Positions 22,807 through 37,500 of a stretch of 64,000 bases of DNA are shown here, piece by piece. A program made the position numbers and the translations under genes. Each line of letters begins with the position of its first letter. Position 1 is the first letter of the stretch. Origin of the DNA: Zygnema cylindricum. Taxonomy: Eukaryota; Streptophyta; Zygnematophyceae; Zygnematales; Zygnemataceae. Below the pieces are notes generated by a model. It saw only the letters and a list, made by a program, of their open reading frames with translations, ran no database searches and had not been told where the DNA came from. Where the stretch lies: the NCBI GenBank assembly GCA_037447655.1, contig JBBHKE010003426.1, positions 29,668 through 93,667 on the forward strand. Direction: 5' to 3'.

Positions 22807-25800
22807 GTGAGACTTGAAGATGTTATGCTGCAGATTATCTCATCGGTCATCTAAGCTTAGGATCTTTCTACTTTTCAGTTTTTAGTCATTTTGGACAGTT
22901 TTTATGTGCCTACAGTGCTCTTTTTTTTTCTTGTTGTTTTTGTATCGTTTACTTTAATTTGTGTTTCTATATGGAAAGAATGACTTCTTTTAACTCTTTA
23001 GATTATTTCTTTGCTCTTTGTCTATCCCTGTTTTAGTATTATTTCTATCTTAGCCTTTTTTTAACTGCTTCTCCTGGATTTTTCCTCTTTAAAAAAGAAA
23101 ACACCTGATATTTTTACACCTGGTATTTTTCAAATAAAATACCTGATTACTTCACGGTTAAGCCCACCTTTTTACAGATTCCAGTGATGCCGTTGAAAGT
23201 CAATGGGAATAAGATTAATGCTTATGGACTCAATGATACATATGTTTTTTTAATTATTTTTCATTGTTCAATTTGAAATGTCGTCGATGTCTTCTACTTT
23301 TATGGTATGTTTTGTTCTGCAGCCTGCTTTTTTTCATTAGCAGGTTCGTTTCCAATGATTCCATGACTGTTTTTGATTTTTCCGCAATTTTTGTCTTTGG
23401 TTTATTTTGTCTTTCTTTCTCTTTAATGTCGGTTTCTTTGCATTTTTTGTTTTGTTTTCTTTCTTTACGGTCGTCTTTGATTATCTTTGATCAATGGAGC
23501 AGTCGCAGTCTGAAAAATAAGTATTTTGAATCAGTAACCTACGATAAAATTGAAGCTCAACAAAAAAATCTATAGGGGAAGGGAAAAATACAATAATAAT
23601 AAAACGAAAAAATAAAAGACATATGCATATTTTAGAATGTATTTTAGGCTCGTATGGATATGTGTTGCTGTAAGTTTGAATATTCACAATATCAATTTCA
23701 GTATTGGCAATTGTATTGCCTTAGTGTTGGTATCGAATCCAATCCAGATTTTTCAAGTTATCCGTATGCATTAAAAGCAGTTAGTACGTTATTTTACTGG
23801 CACCTACAATTTTATTTTCGTTTTGATTTTCGTGCAAGACAACCAAGCCGAAATTTTTCTTGAATCAGTTTCCTTCTTTCTAGCAAAACAAGGCTGTATG
23901 AGTAGTTACGTTACAGATTTTGTTAAACACCTGGTTAGATGTAGGTTTATGTCTGCCAGATTGTAAATCCACTGATACAATTACCGTTTCTTTCTTCAAA
24001 GGTCATTGCGTGCTCTGCGAATTTCTAATTTTGGTTTATGTACACCCTTTGGTATTATAAGTGCAGTCATCTCTTCAGTAGAAACATAATTTGGCTTCCC
24101 GATTCCTAGTATCTCATAACGTGTTGATTGTCCACATGCTTAGTTTCAAAGCGTTGAACTAGGTTCCTACATCAACAATGCGTCCTTGGTTGTCACAATT
24201 GATGATGATCTCCCCTTGTTGTCTTTTACCACTCTCCTTGGATTAGGATATGTTACACCCCTCGCATAAATGGAGGCGTTTAATTCCTCGTTGGTATAAG
24301 TGCTCATCCAATTTTAATCCATTCTCTAAAGGCAAAGGGATGTTTTTTCAATCTACGTATCGGGTTTTCAAGTCCCTGTCTCACAAAACCTTCCAAATCC
24401 ATGCAAATATCCATCAGATGGAATTTCAGATAGTGAGCTGCGCTTAGAAGGAAGGTCAACCCATAATCAATCTCATATGTTTGGTTGAACCCCTTTACAA
24501 TGTGCATGGCCTTAACTCACTAAATTATTTGCATTTCTTAAATAAAATTAAATTTGCTTACGTCTAATAACTGTTCTGATTTTATAAAACTCATTGACAT
24601 ATAATAGATTTTTTTCTTGGTTTCAACAAGCTCCCAAGATTTATTTTCCTAGATTGATTTCATTTCCTCATTTATATTCTATATCCAATGTTGGAGGTTG
24701 GTAATTGGCGTTAGTAGGTGAGTAGAATATATAAAAGTTAGAGACGGAGGAGACAAAAATAGCAAGAGTAAGGCAAGGTGAGGAGGTTGTGTAGGTTAGT
24801 TTCATATGTTTAGAAGAAAGAAAAGCCTAAGAATATATATGACTGAGTGACTGCTTACTTATTCAATGGTGTGCACTAATAACGCTTGAACGTTTTCTTA
24901 GCAAGGTCCTAGCTAAGCCGTTCGAATAAACGTCGATAAAAACCAAAAGTGGAAACTCATCATGAGGACCAAGTAGCTGTTTAGACTACCTTTGACGCCA
25001 TACAATAAAGTCGGAGCTTACTGAAAAGTCGTCAAGTAGTAAAGACATCTTTAAAAAATTAAGACAGAAAGAAAAAAAAATTGTTAGATCTAGCTCGTAA
25101 CACCGTACTAGACTGAGTGTAAATACTGTATTGTACTTTCTTTTAATCTAACACAAGGGAGAATGGATAGAGATCACGCCGAAAAAGAGATGGTGTTGCT
25201 CTAACTGAGGCCGATAGAGGGCCTTGGTAAGATAATGGACAACTTCATGTTTTGTTTGATTCTCTTGGAGCAATTAGGTCAATCCTAAATATTCTCACAG
25301 GTATAACGATACTACACATGATGTGGCTAGTGCGTTTATGGTAGAATATTTTCCATAAAGGCGGGAGATCCTTGGAAATGCTTGAATGGTCTCTTTGTGA
25401 AAGTAGAAAAATATCCACATCTAGTAATTTTTTTGTTTTCCAGTTGTAGTATCGTCCTTTCTGATACCACCTAACCTTTTATTGCTTAAATTTGGATTCT
25501 ATTAATTTCTCGTAGTATTAGCTTGCATACTTTTTTTGTTACTTTTGCTTTTAAACCAGTTTAGATACATTTTTTGGTGTCAAACGTCTAATGCTTGCTA
25601 GTATCCTATTTTTCATGAATTCTAACCTGACCGTTTTCAATAAAATCTTTCAACCTCTTTCCATAGCACTTGATGCAATGAATATTTTTTTCTTCAAGTA
25701 TGCAACAAACAACACATTCTTAAGTAGTTTAAACCTCCTTTCCATTAATTGTTTAAGACAATTTTACTTTTTCTTTGTGTTATCTGTAAGATGGATGTTT

Positions 25801-28800
25801 TCATGTTCAATCGTTTTATAGTCCTCGAACCTGTCCTTGACACATGTCAAATAGGCTGAGCTTTCCTTGTCAGACCCGCTTTCCTTGTCAGACCCTCCCT
25901 TTGATCCATTCACACAGGCCGCCATGGCCTGATGCCACTTGTAGCTTCATTAACTTTGGGCTGGTTTCATTTCTCTCTCCCTCAAACCAGGTGTAAAATG
26001 TCCACTAGCCTTGCTGGATGCATAAGATATGCATAGGATCGGCACTCAAAAGTTGTTTAGAACTTGTAACTCTACCTGCTTGTCTTATCCTTTTTTTAGA
26101 TCTGTAAAAGCAGCCAGTGCTCCTCTTCCCTTTACCGAGATTAGCCTTTCTCTTCACTCCTCAACTTAAGATTGACTTCCCTAATTAATATTTTTGATAG
26201 GGTTTCACATCTCTTTGTGTTGGTTTAGACCTCTAAGGAGAGGATTGTATCATTTTATTACATCTTACATGGTTACAATGAGTACTATATGAGTGGCCGT
26301 CTTGAGGAATTTTTTTTTTTATTAATTAGCGCATGATGATGGCTGCCATTCGTAGAAAAGCATTCAAGTGTTTCGAGATTTCACAATAATAAACATAAGA
26401 TCAACTCCTTTCTCCCTACTCGAAGTCGCATTCAATATTCCATTTTCGTTCATGTGGTGCTTAACCCAGTGAGCCTGGGCCTCTCCTCATCAGGCGGAGG
26501 TATCTTGAGAGAGAGACTTGGTTGAGTATTTTTGACCTAGGAGTCCCCTTCTCTTCGAAGTATGTCTCTATAATTCTCTTTCAATAGAGAAGGGATTCCC
26601 ATCAAACTGAGGCAGTTGCACCCAAAATCTCTAGCGTTCCATTCGCCTATCACATTTTGGTCTAGAATGCACCGATTTTTCTTACTCAGCCTTCTTAAAA
26701 TATGGCTTTACTTATTAAATGCTTGAATATTACATATGGGTTACAAGGGCAACAACAACATCATTAATGCATGATATTTCCAAAAAATGAATGCGAATGC
26801 CTCTTCTTCAATACTAGAAAGAGTATTTGTCAAAACAATGAGGAAGTGTTGCGAAAATAAACATGAGGATATTACTCTTATAGTGAAATATTTGAGTCAA
26901 GGCATGTTACATCTTATTCCCAAGGCTTTCGGTTATGGTTTTCAATGCCATAGTTGGAAACTGTGAATGTAGGTCAAATTATGGTTTTTAAAATAAAAGT
27001 TTATGATAAATGATTTATTTCACAACACGAGTAAGTAGGAAAGTATGGGTTTCTGGAGCCAACACTAACGGAGTTTGAAATATGCGTAGAATCACATAGC
27101 GAAAAGTATGAAAGCTCACTTGACAAGAAGAAGGTTATGGTTGATGATAAACTTTGTGCATTCATTAAACATTAACCACATTTGCCGCCTGTCTTTTATG
27201 TCCAATACCCGGTATGAAGTTTTTGGAGCAGAATAATATTTTATCACTTTAAGACTTAAACTCATAAACGAAACTAATCGCGCAAAGGTTGTGTAAAACA
27301 AAGTCATATTCAATGCAATTTCGGAAAGTGTTCCTCACCCAATGTGTAACTTCGTTGCAGTTTCTGCCTCACCGCCTCCACGGAGACCGCCTCCGTCGAG
27401 TCCGCCTCCGTCCCCACCGAAACCTCCCATACCGCCTCCTCCTCCACCACCATCACCACCACCATCTCCTCCTCCAAGACCACCTCCATCTCCTCCTCCC
27501 AGTCCCCCGCCAAAACCACCACCACCACCTCTTCCCAGCCCCCCGCCAAAACCACCACCACCACCGCCTCCATCTCCTCCTCCTTCTCCTCCTCCACCCT
27601 CCCCTCCCCCACCTCCAGAAGGTTTGTAATTGTTAAAACTGTCAAAGTTTTGATGTACGCTTGATAGGATTTCTTAAATTTTGGGACTAGCTTTAATTCA
27701 AAGTACAAATTTATGTTAGAATATATTTTGTAAATCGGCATATCAGCCGAGTTCGCGTTAGAATGTATGTTTCAGTATTTCTTACGGTTGGGCAGTATGT
27801 GAGCTGTTTTGTGCGTAGCAGCTGGTACCGTGCCTCCGGTCCAGCGCACGCTGTGTGTCGGTTGAATGTGTCGTGGTAGGTGTAAGCGTGTTTGTCCCGA
27901 ATTTTGTGTTTGGTGGCTGTTGTTGTTAGGGGAGAACGTCATCCGGCGTGGCAGTTATGTCTTGTACACTTTGACGATGAGTAATCATTCTGATTGTGTA
28001 GAGAGAAAAACTTCAAGCTAGCAAAAACTTTGTAAAGAGAGAGTCAAGAAACGCACTTCGGTTTAATATATTGACATTAGGACTACCTTTTCTGTGATTG
28101 TGGTGATTGTTTTTGTGAGTGTTTATGTGCTTTCGCTTGTAATTTCTGTTATTGCTGGCCACTCTGTTTTGTGTTAGCGATCTTATCACTTTACAGGTGC
28201 CTTCAAAATTGAAAATGATGTTTTCGATGATGTTAATGGTATTTTTCTAGCTTGATGTCAATTCTTGCATCGAATCATTATTTTGTTTACCCAATTCCAA
28301 ATTTATATATGTTGTAGGTGCTGTTTACAATCTTAAATATTATTTCCCCATTTTTATATGTGCGTCACATTTGTACACAATTTAAACTTTACATAATTGT
28401 ATACAAAATCATACTTTTTTAACTCATTATCTTTGATTTTTGTGGCATGTTCTCTACGCGCAGCCCAAACCTGTGCCCCCAGTGGTCTACTTGATGTGTT
28501 CACTAAATATGAATCTCTGTCAGTTGGTATGAATCCATCAGATCTTGACGCTTGCTACAGTACAGATAGCCTTAACATCTGCCAAAATACATGCTCCAGA
28601 GACTGCAGCTGCTACGGCTTTTACATTAATGGCAGGCAGTGTTGCATCATGCGAAATGCAGCTATTCCAACTGTTCCTGCAGTCGGTGAAACATACGTAC
28701 GAGCAAAGAGTAAGTGCTCAACGTTGCCTCGTAATTGGCAAATAGCAAACGTCTAAAGGAGCGAAGTCAAATGTTGATACTATCTTATGGACATAAATCC

Positions 28801-31800
28801 TTAAATAGAGTCATGTAGTGATGCATGATTTGAAAACCAAGCTTCAAAGTTTGGGAGCTTAGACCCTTACGCGTCAAATGTTCCAGCCATGATTTATTTA
28901 TTGGTGGTCAAAATAAGCATGAAATACGTTGCATTACGTACTTTCTTCTTTGTCCTACCAAGAGAAAGAGACACTCCTAACCCTACTGCAATTAAACATG
29001 ATCTATAAAAAGGATGTTGGGTTCAAGTTAGTGAAATATCATCTTGTTTCCTACAAGTAGATGTTGAATTCACGGGGCCTTCATCGTAGGAAACATTGAA
29101 CCGTCATTAACGTCACTTATTATTTTACGAAACACTGACCTGGTCCTTGAAATACCCGAAAAGAAAAAATTATGCTATGGTCACACTTATTTTCCATTCT
29201 GATGTTTTATTGTTTTCAAAAATAACGAATGCTATAGTGGATAATCAGAAACAGGTTTGAAAGAAGAATGCGTTGACTACCCAGAACTCATAAAGGAAGG
29301 TCATAAGCAGGAGTCATGGAAGAAATTTATTTTTCCTTTCTTCCCTAGAAATAAAGAGAACTGATTATTTTTTTTCTTTTTTTTCTGTATTTGAATTTTC
29401 TTCTACGTGGTAAACCAACACTCGACCAGCTTCCACCAACTTCGCGTACCCAACATTCAACACTACTTTACCCCTTTTATACCAGGGAAGCGCTATTTTT
29501 TTTGCGGGCCGTTTGATTCTTACAACGAAGGAATGGCAAGGAGGGCAAGTGTTGCTCCAAAGCCCAGTGCAATTGTTAAAAGACAACTCTAATAAACTGT
29601 GTGAAGCTGCTTCGTTTGGAGTACAATTCTCTTATAGCAACTACCCAAATAGCGCCTGCCGTGGCGATGGATTTACATTCTTCTTTTTGGCCTCCAACGC
29701 ACAAGTGGATACGATGGGCGGCATGGGCTACTCATTCGGGTTTGACTACTTGGGCAAGCCTGCTGTAGGTGGTTTTGCTATTACCTTCGATACAAAAAAC
29801 TCAGCTGTGGGCATGCGAACTGATTTTTCCCATGTCCCAGCCAAATCAACTCGATCTCCTGTTCTCGAAGCCAACACTCCGGCACGCAAATATGCATGGA
29901 TTGATTATGAGGCAAAATCTGGAACCTTTGTCGTGTACCTCAGCCAGTTGTACATTAAGCCAGTTGAACCTTCATTTACTTTCACTAAATCGCTTTGCGA
30001 CTTGCTACGGTCAACCAGTTGTAGCACATGCAATAATGTCATGTCAGCATACATGGGATTTTCTGCTGGAACAAGCACTTGTGCTGACAGACATGAGGTT
30101 TACGCATGGAACTTCCAGAGTAACTTCCAAGGTATGATCAAAACGTAATCCTTAAACCGGTCAATAGTGTAGGCATAAATTATCTTATTAGAACCAGCAA
30201 AAACTGATTGCGAACCTCAGAAATGTCGCCTTGTGATTATTTAATCATCAAATCTTGATGGTGATCTGGCCTTTGCTTATAGTCGTTGTTTGACGTGTTA
30301 TTGCTCCATAATATTCTTCTCGCTATTTTTTTTTTCCTAATGAAGTCATCCTTATATTTTCACATTTTTAACCCTCAATATATAACTTACAATCAAAATA
30401 ATTTATGTGCCAATTTTTATTTTTTTAAGTTAGACTTATGAATCATACTTGTTTTTTTCATTAATGACATGTTTGCGAACTCTTGTGTATGTACTGGACA
30501 AATTTCTGGACAAATTTCTTGACAGTGTGCAGAGAGATGGAAAAAAACAGAATATAGATTCTTTTTTTACCAATATTTGGGCCAAAATGCACCAAAACGT
30601 ATTGTTATATATTTCTATTGCAGTGGCAGAAAAGATACTTTACTTATATGGGACAAAGGTTTTGACGTAGATTTGGGAAAGAAACCAAAAATAGCTTAGG
30701 GAAAATTTGTCGCATTGTTGGACTGCCATTTGATAAGAAAGGTATATCAGTCCATAATCAATGATCACCACATTTGATCATACATTTTCAAAATATACAT
30801 TTTTTTTTTTCGGCACGTTAGGGGTATAATTATATTCTTGCGGTACCCGTTGGTCATACTATAATCATTTTTGTACAAGGCATAGGAAACTTCACGGCCA
30901 GTCGTAGGTTGGCTGTTCACCATAAAAGTCCTTTTAAATAAGACTTTCAAAGGCATATGGAACCACGAACCCTCTTAGTTTTTATAACCCTTAGTTATAT
31001 ATCCGTAGTTGCATAAGTTTAATTCCTGGCCCTTTCTTTTCAAATTTACATGTTAATGTGAAAAACATCATGTGTGGCAAGTCTATGATATGGAGTCCCA
31101 AGTGGGAAAATTATTCACTTTGAGAATTTAAGGAAATGTTATGAGTTTATGTAATAAAGACCATCTTTTAACAAAAACTTTAGTGCATGTTCTCGTCCAT
31201 AATTGCAGCTCCTCCTCCCCCACCTCCCTCTCCACCTCTACCGCCACCTTCGCCACCTCCACCACCGCCACCAAGTCCCCCCCCTTCTCCTCCACTGTCT
31301 ATCTTGGGTTTGTAACTAACTGCCACCTCGCCCCTAACCATCTTTACTTTTAGGTCATTGCGGTTATCTTTGTGATATGTTTTACGGAAGCCATTATGTC
31401 CAACATTATTAAATTCATGCGTTCTATTTTTGTTTCAATTTCATGGAATACATATACAAATTTTGTTTATCAAACGTGATATTGTTGTGAAATCTACTCC
31501 AGGGATTACCATAGAAATATTATGTTTAAACCTATTGTTTGTTGGCAATTTTTTGGCATGTCAAAGTGCAGAGGAAATCACTGCAGACTGATGCCCACTT
31601 CATTTAACCCTTTTATCTTTTCCCCATCATTAATTATTGAATTTGTTGGGCCAATAATCCCCACAATTTCGAAGGCCATGCGAGGTCCCTTACTGCATTA
31701 ACTGCAAAATGGTTTAGCATGGAGGCCTTCAACATTAAATTCAGATAGTAGGTCATTCTAGGAACTAAAGTATTTGTTCTTTCCATTCAACCGAAGTTTC

Positions 31801-34513
31801 AAGCCTGAATTCTCCCCATAACGCTATTTTCTTGTGGATCCTCATTATAGAACAAAATATTTGCCCGAACCATAGAAAAATAACTTGATATCATTTTGTG
31901 CAGAGCCCGAAAGCTGTCTCTCTGTTGGTTTAATTGATGTTTACTCAAAGTATCCGGGCCTGGGATATTCAAATCCTGTTTGCGACGTTACACCCAGCTT
32001 CAGCATATGCCAATGGGGGTGCACATCGAACTGCACTTGCTTGGGCTTCTACTATGACGCCAAGTATAAAAAATGCTGCCTAAGTACCACGTCCAACATC
32101 CCCACAACAATTGAAATAGGCGACACATACTTACGCGCATTGAGTAAGTTATCAGCATATCTTACTACAAGAGAAGCGTGATTGTTGGACATTGTTGACA
32201 TTGATCAACTGCTATATTAGTGAAAGGAAATTTGAATTTTGGATGCCTACCACAAAAACAATGTTTGCTTGTTAATCGCTTTCTTGCTTGTTGTTTGCTT
32301 GCTTGTTGAAGCCTTTACGAGGATCAGCTTGTTTATTCCCTACCAATAAATAGATTTGAATTACAATTGATTGAAGTTTAGCGTTTAGCCTGTGAAATGC
32401 TAATTTACACGTACTATTTAACGTCAAAATCTTGCAAACTAGGCTTGCAAAAATTGAAGGATAAAAATAAATTATTATGGTGTGTGAGAAATCACAACAA
32501 AGGTTGTTAATTGTAATATCACTTATCCGTTCAAACTTGTTTGTTTTCTGTTGCATGAAAAATGGAACAACCGTCACCAGCCACCATCAAGTTCTCATAT
32601 CCAGGGTTCACATCTACCTCACCAATTGTCTTCCAAGGGGATGCTATGATTGCTGGCTCTCGGTTACAGCTAACTTCAAAACAATGGCAGGGTGGACAAG
32701 CCTTCTTGCAAAATCCAGTCAAGCTGCTACAAAATGATGGTTACAATAGATGTCAAGCGGCATCATTTGCAGTGCGGTTTTCCTTTAGTAACTATAACAA
32801 CGATGGTTTATGTCATGGCGATGGTCTTTCTTTCTACCTTTTGGCTTCCAATGCCGAATTAAATCAGTTGGGAGGTGGCGCGTACTCACTTGGATTCGAT
32901 TACTTTGGGCAAAGTCTGGTCGGAAGCGTTGCTGTTGTTTTTGACACATTCATCAACTTCAAAGATCCAAATGGTCGTTACGTGGGTATTCGTGAAAATT
33001 TCGGTTTTTTGCCGGTGAAATTTCAAGTGACTTCAATCATCGATAGTTTCAGTACAGCCCGCAAGTATGTGTGGGTGGACTACGACGGTGGTTCGAAGAA
33101 CTTTTCGATATACATCAATACGGCGTCTACAAAACCTACTGAACCGCAACTTGTGTATGAAAAATCTCTTTGTGATTTGTTACGACCAGCCAATTGTAGC
33201 ACATGCGACCAGGTGGCATCGGCATATCTTGGATTTACAGCGGGAACTGGCTCATGTGCTGACGTTCATGAAATTCACGCATGGAGCTTCCAAAGCGACT
33301 TTGTTGGTATGAAGAATTACCACCCAAAAAATCCCAAAAACCTAAAAAAAACCCCAAAAATTCGTATTTGTCGTTTGTTTAAATTTTCAATTGATATGGT
33401 CTAACTATAAAAATATGGTATGGAGATAGCTAATACAAATTATATACATACACGTCTCTTGAATGGTTAACGGAAGCGTCAATAGTCCAAACCATTGTAA
33501 GAGTCGTATTTTTTTTTAAGATTATATCTCTGTAGTCCAATCTATCATTCACCATTCTCCAGCTTGCAATCTATTCAGCATGCTTGGCGATTATGCTACT
33601 TTAGGAATCCAGCAAGTTTGGACATACGATTGGCATTTAAACTGCAACAATGCTGCTTTTGTTTAGAAACAAAACAATTGGGCAGACAGAAATAAAAGAT
33701 GCTAGAGACAAACCCACCACAAGATTACTGGATTTAAAAAAGCTTATCAAGAAAACAAGTCTAAATGTTAAACTGCTAGAGAGTAGAATTTTTAGCATGA
33801 GGCAAAAGATGCTTGGATTAGCAGAGTAAGGGCTGACATGTAGTCAAATGGTTCACTATTGCTACGTTCATTTTGTTCATTCTAGCGTCTCAATATTAAG
33901 TTTAACTAGGAGAAAGGCAAGAATAGGATTGGGGACACAACAACCTTAGGACTTTCCAGAATGTTTGTTATTCCTGAAACTCGAAGCGTTTGTTTGATTG
34001 GTTATTAGAGAAGATTTAACTAACTCAATGAAAATATCCGGGACAGCAAGAGTATAAAATTTCTTTTTATGCCTAACTGGTATGCTTTACACAATATCGT
34101 ACTTTAAATACAGTAAAAAGAGCCAAACGCTTAAGCTGCTCCAGGACAGCACCATTGAAGCAACTTCATTGGATGTCGGAGATATTCTATGAATTTTTCT
34201 TCTAAGGCGGAAGGGTTGGATGTCGGATCTAGAGTTATGTTTTGAATGAGCAGCAGATTTCACGAGATTAGTGTGGCACATTCCTAGCACACTGTCATCT
34301 GCAATAAAAAATTATAGTTCAAATATGTTTCCCTCGAATCCAAACAAGCAAATACGTAAAAAAAATGTGCGATGATGATAACCATCAAATTTACCGTTGC
34401 AAGGTCAAGTATCCAGCATTTATTACTTTGTGTATGTCTTTTCAATGGAAATTCTTACAGATTTACCTCCTTTTCCCCCTCTTCCTCCTTCTCCTCCTCC
34501 ATCACCTCCTCCA

Positions 34514-34552
<39 letters not shown>

Positions 34553-37500
34553 CCCCCCCCCACCTCCACCCCCGCCATCGCCCCCTCCAAATCCTCCACC
34601 TCCATCCCCACCACCTCCTCCACCGTGTCCCCCACCGCCACCTACACCCCCTCCACCTCCTTCAGGCAATTTTCTTGGGCGCGCCTGGGATCAAAGGGCC
34701 ACCCTAACGATGTTGTGAATTGTGAAAAAAATCATGCCAATTTGAATGTTGCAAATGGTAGATGTATTATTCAAAATATGGAACACAAACGTGGGTGAAT
34801 CGCCTAACGACCCATAAATGAAATCAAGCAATGTACTTTGTAATTTTTTTTAATACTTTTGTTTCGGCAAGCAAGAACATATCAAATGTTCGTAAGGGGT
34901 CAAAAGGAAATCATCTACTACGTTTTCTTATAATTTGTTTTTTTGTTTTCCAGAGGTCACCATTGACCATGCTACATGTGATAGACAAATTTTGGATGTG
35001 TTAATTCTGTTATTATGTTAAGTCCAGGTTTCACTAGAATTTTGTTCACAAGATACATGTCTGATATCAAGTTCGGAAGAAAAAAATCCACTCGTTTTCT
35101 TTGTTTACAAGACTTAAAATGTCAAATTGGATTCTTATCCAGTCGGTTTAAATCGACTCAATTGTTTCAAATTTTTGTACACTTGGCGTTGTGCAGTGGC
35201 CAAACATTGTGGTACTAGTGGCCTACTTGACGTGTACACAAAATACAGAAAAGTGGGAGAAGGCAATGCCGGTCTATGCAACTTTGCAGAGTCTCCAAGC
35301 GCTTGCCAGGCATTGTGCTCAAAGAGCTGCACTTGTGTACAGTTTTATTTTGTTGGAACTCAGTGCTGCCTAAAAACTACCATGACTATTCCTACAATGA
35401 GTGCTGATGGAGACACATATATTCGGAAACAGGGTCAGTAAACTTACTTTTTTTTTGCAGCTATGACTGTAGGGCCTGCTTATGAATTTCAACTGAGTCA
35501 GCGAGACTCTGAGAAAGTAGACAATGTATGCATAAAACTCCCATGTTATTGTTCTTTGCAAGCCTAATCGTTTTGTTTTTTTCTGCATATATCAGCTTCC
35601 GCCAGCTTCTCATACTCGGAGTTTGGTACATCTTCACCACTCACATATAAAGGAAGCGCCCTAGTTAACGCCTCCCAATTGCAGTTGACCTCAAAAAGAT
35701 GGCAAGGCGGTCAAGTGCTTCAATCAAATCCCATTCAGTTGTTGCAAGATGTCGGTGGCCCAAAATGCATATCAGCGTCATTTGGCACACAATTCTCCTT
35801 CAGTAATTACAACAACCGACTTTGCATTGGAGAGGGTATTACTTTTTTCCTCCTCGCTTCAAATGCACAGCTGGACAAGCTTGGTGGTACGACGTATTCG
35901 CTAGGATTTAATTACTATGGCCAGCCCACAGTGGGAAGTGTCGCGGTCATCTTTGACACTATTGCTAATCAAGAAACTTCAAATTTTTCATTTGTGGGGA
36001 TGCGAAATTCCATCACATCTCCAGTGGTGTCACAACCAGCTCCATTGCTTGATAATTTTAGCCCAAGACTGAAGTATGTGTGGGTGGACTATGACGGTAG
36101 TTCTGAAGTCTTTTCGGTGTATCTAACTGATACTCCGGAAAAACCCTCTGAACCTCTGCTCACTTATAGTAAATCACTTTGTGAACTATTACGGCCAACA
36201 GACTGTAGTATGTGTAGTGCTGTGACGTCAGCATACATTGGATTCACAGCAGCAACAGGCACTTGTGCTGACACTCAGGCTATTCTTACATGGAGTTTCC
36301 AAAGCGACTTCAATGGTAAGAGTTTACAACTCCAAATGTTTACAGTTCAATTTTTCTTTTAGTATGCGAGGCATGCAAATGGTGAGTCAAACAAGCTTAA
36401 AATTTCAATGGCTACATGGCGATGTTAAGAACTTAATGAATTAGGACAATGCTTCCCTAGCTTGAAATCATCTTCAATGTCAGTATTTGCTTCCAGTGAT
36501 GGCTAGAAGCACATCCGTTTCTTAAGTCTTCAGGCCAGTTTACAGCTCTTCAATTTTCCATTTATATATCCAGCATTTCAGACCTAATTTTAATTGGCCA
36601 AGGGCTGGTATTGCCCGTAAATGAGCTCATCCTCATGTCTCTCTTTGTTTTCTTCTATGATGTTTTTTACTTGACTAAACTACTCTTAGAAGAGGCCAGT
36701 ATTTTTGTGATTTCGTTCGCATTTATAATGCTCAAAGTCTATCAGTCATTCCCACCATAAACTTTTCTTGGTTTTTAGCCTCGCCTCGAGTGCTCACTTT
36801 TGCAACTATTGGCCCTTGTCATATGAGAGCACGAGCAATTTTTTCTTCAAAAGTTGATCGCATAAAATTCCTAACTTTCTTAAACAATAGATAGCCTGAG
36901 TATCGCCCCATATTTGCAGCATATTTGACCATTTTTTGCACATATTTGTTATCCTATAAATATTCATCCGGCATTTTATCATGTTTCAGATTATAGTTAG
37001 GTCTTGTGTTTTTTTTCCAAAATTATCGACTAAATCATTTAACAAAATTACATGCTAAATACTATGGAAAAAAAACAAAAACTTTTGTTTTTCAAAATTT
37101 TGTAGAAAGTCGACATATCAGAATTATGTAAAAGGATGTTCATAAGCATATAGAACTCATGGAAAAATTTCTTGATTTGACCATGCGCTCATCAATCCGT
37201 GGCTATTAAAAGATTACGATACCCAGGGGAGCATAAACTGATAGCAAAATCAGCACAAAAAATGGATCGTGAAGTGCAGAAAGAAACTTGATATTGGATA
37301 GCTTTTGTTTGTGGTATTCCCTACTCATCTCAAGATGGTCATGAAAAAAAGAGGAAAGTAAGATAATATGTTGGTTTTTTTTTTAACCCCGATGGTTTGC
37401 AAAAGTGCATTGTGAAATAAGCATGCAATTGTTTCGGGGCCAACTGCCTCGCCAAGGGCATACACAGCTCAATTAAAGTTGTTTTCCTTTTCCTTTTTTT

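Noticed and set aside
23264-23575. 103-codon hydrophobic frame in intron 1
   Set aside because: T-rich intronic DNA. No signal, splice support or similarity to the exons.
27310-27741. 143-codon Glu/Val-rich minus-strand frame
   Set aside because: Antisense shadow of Pro-rich hinge 1 (CCN read as GG-type codons).
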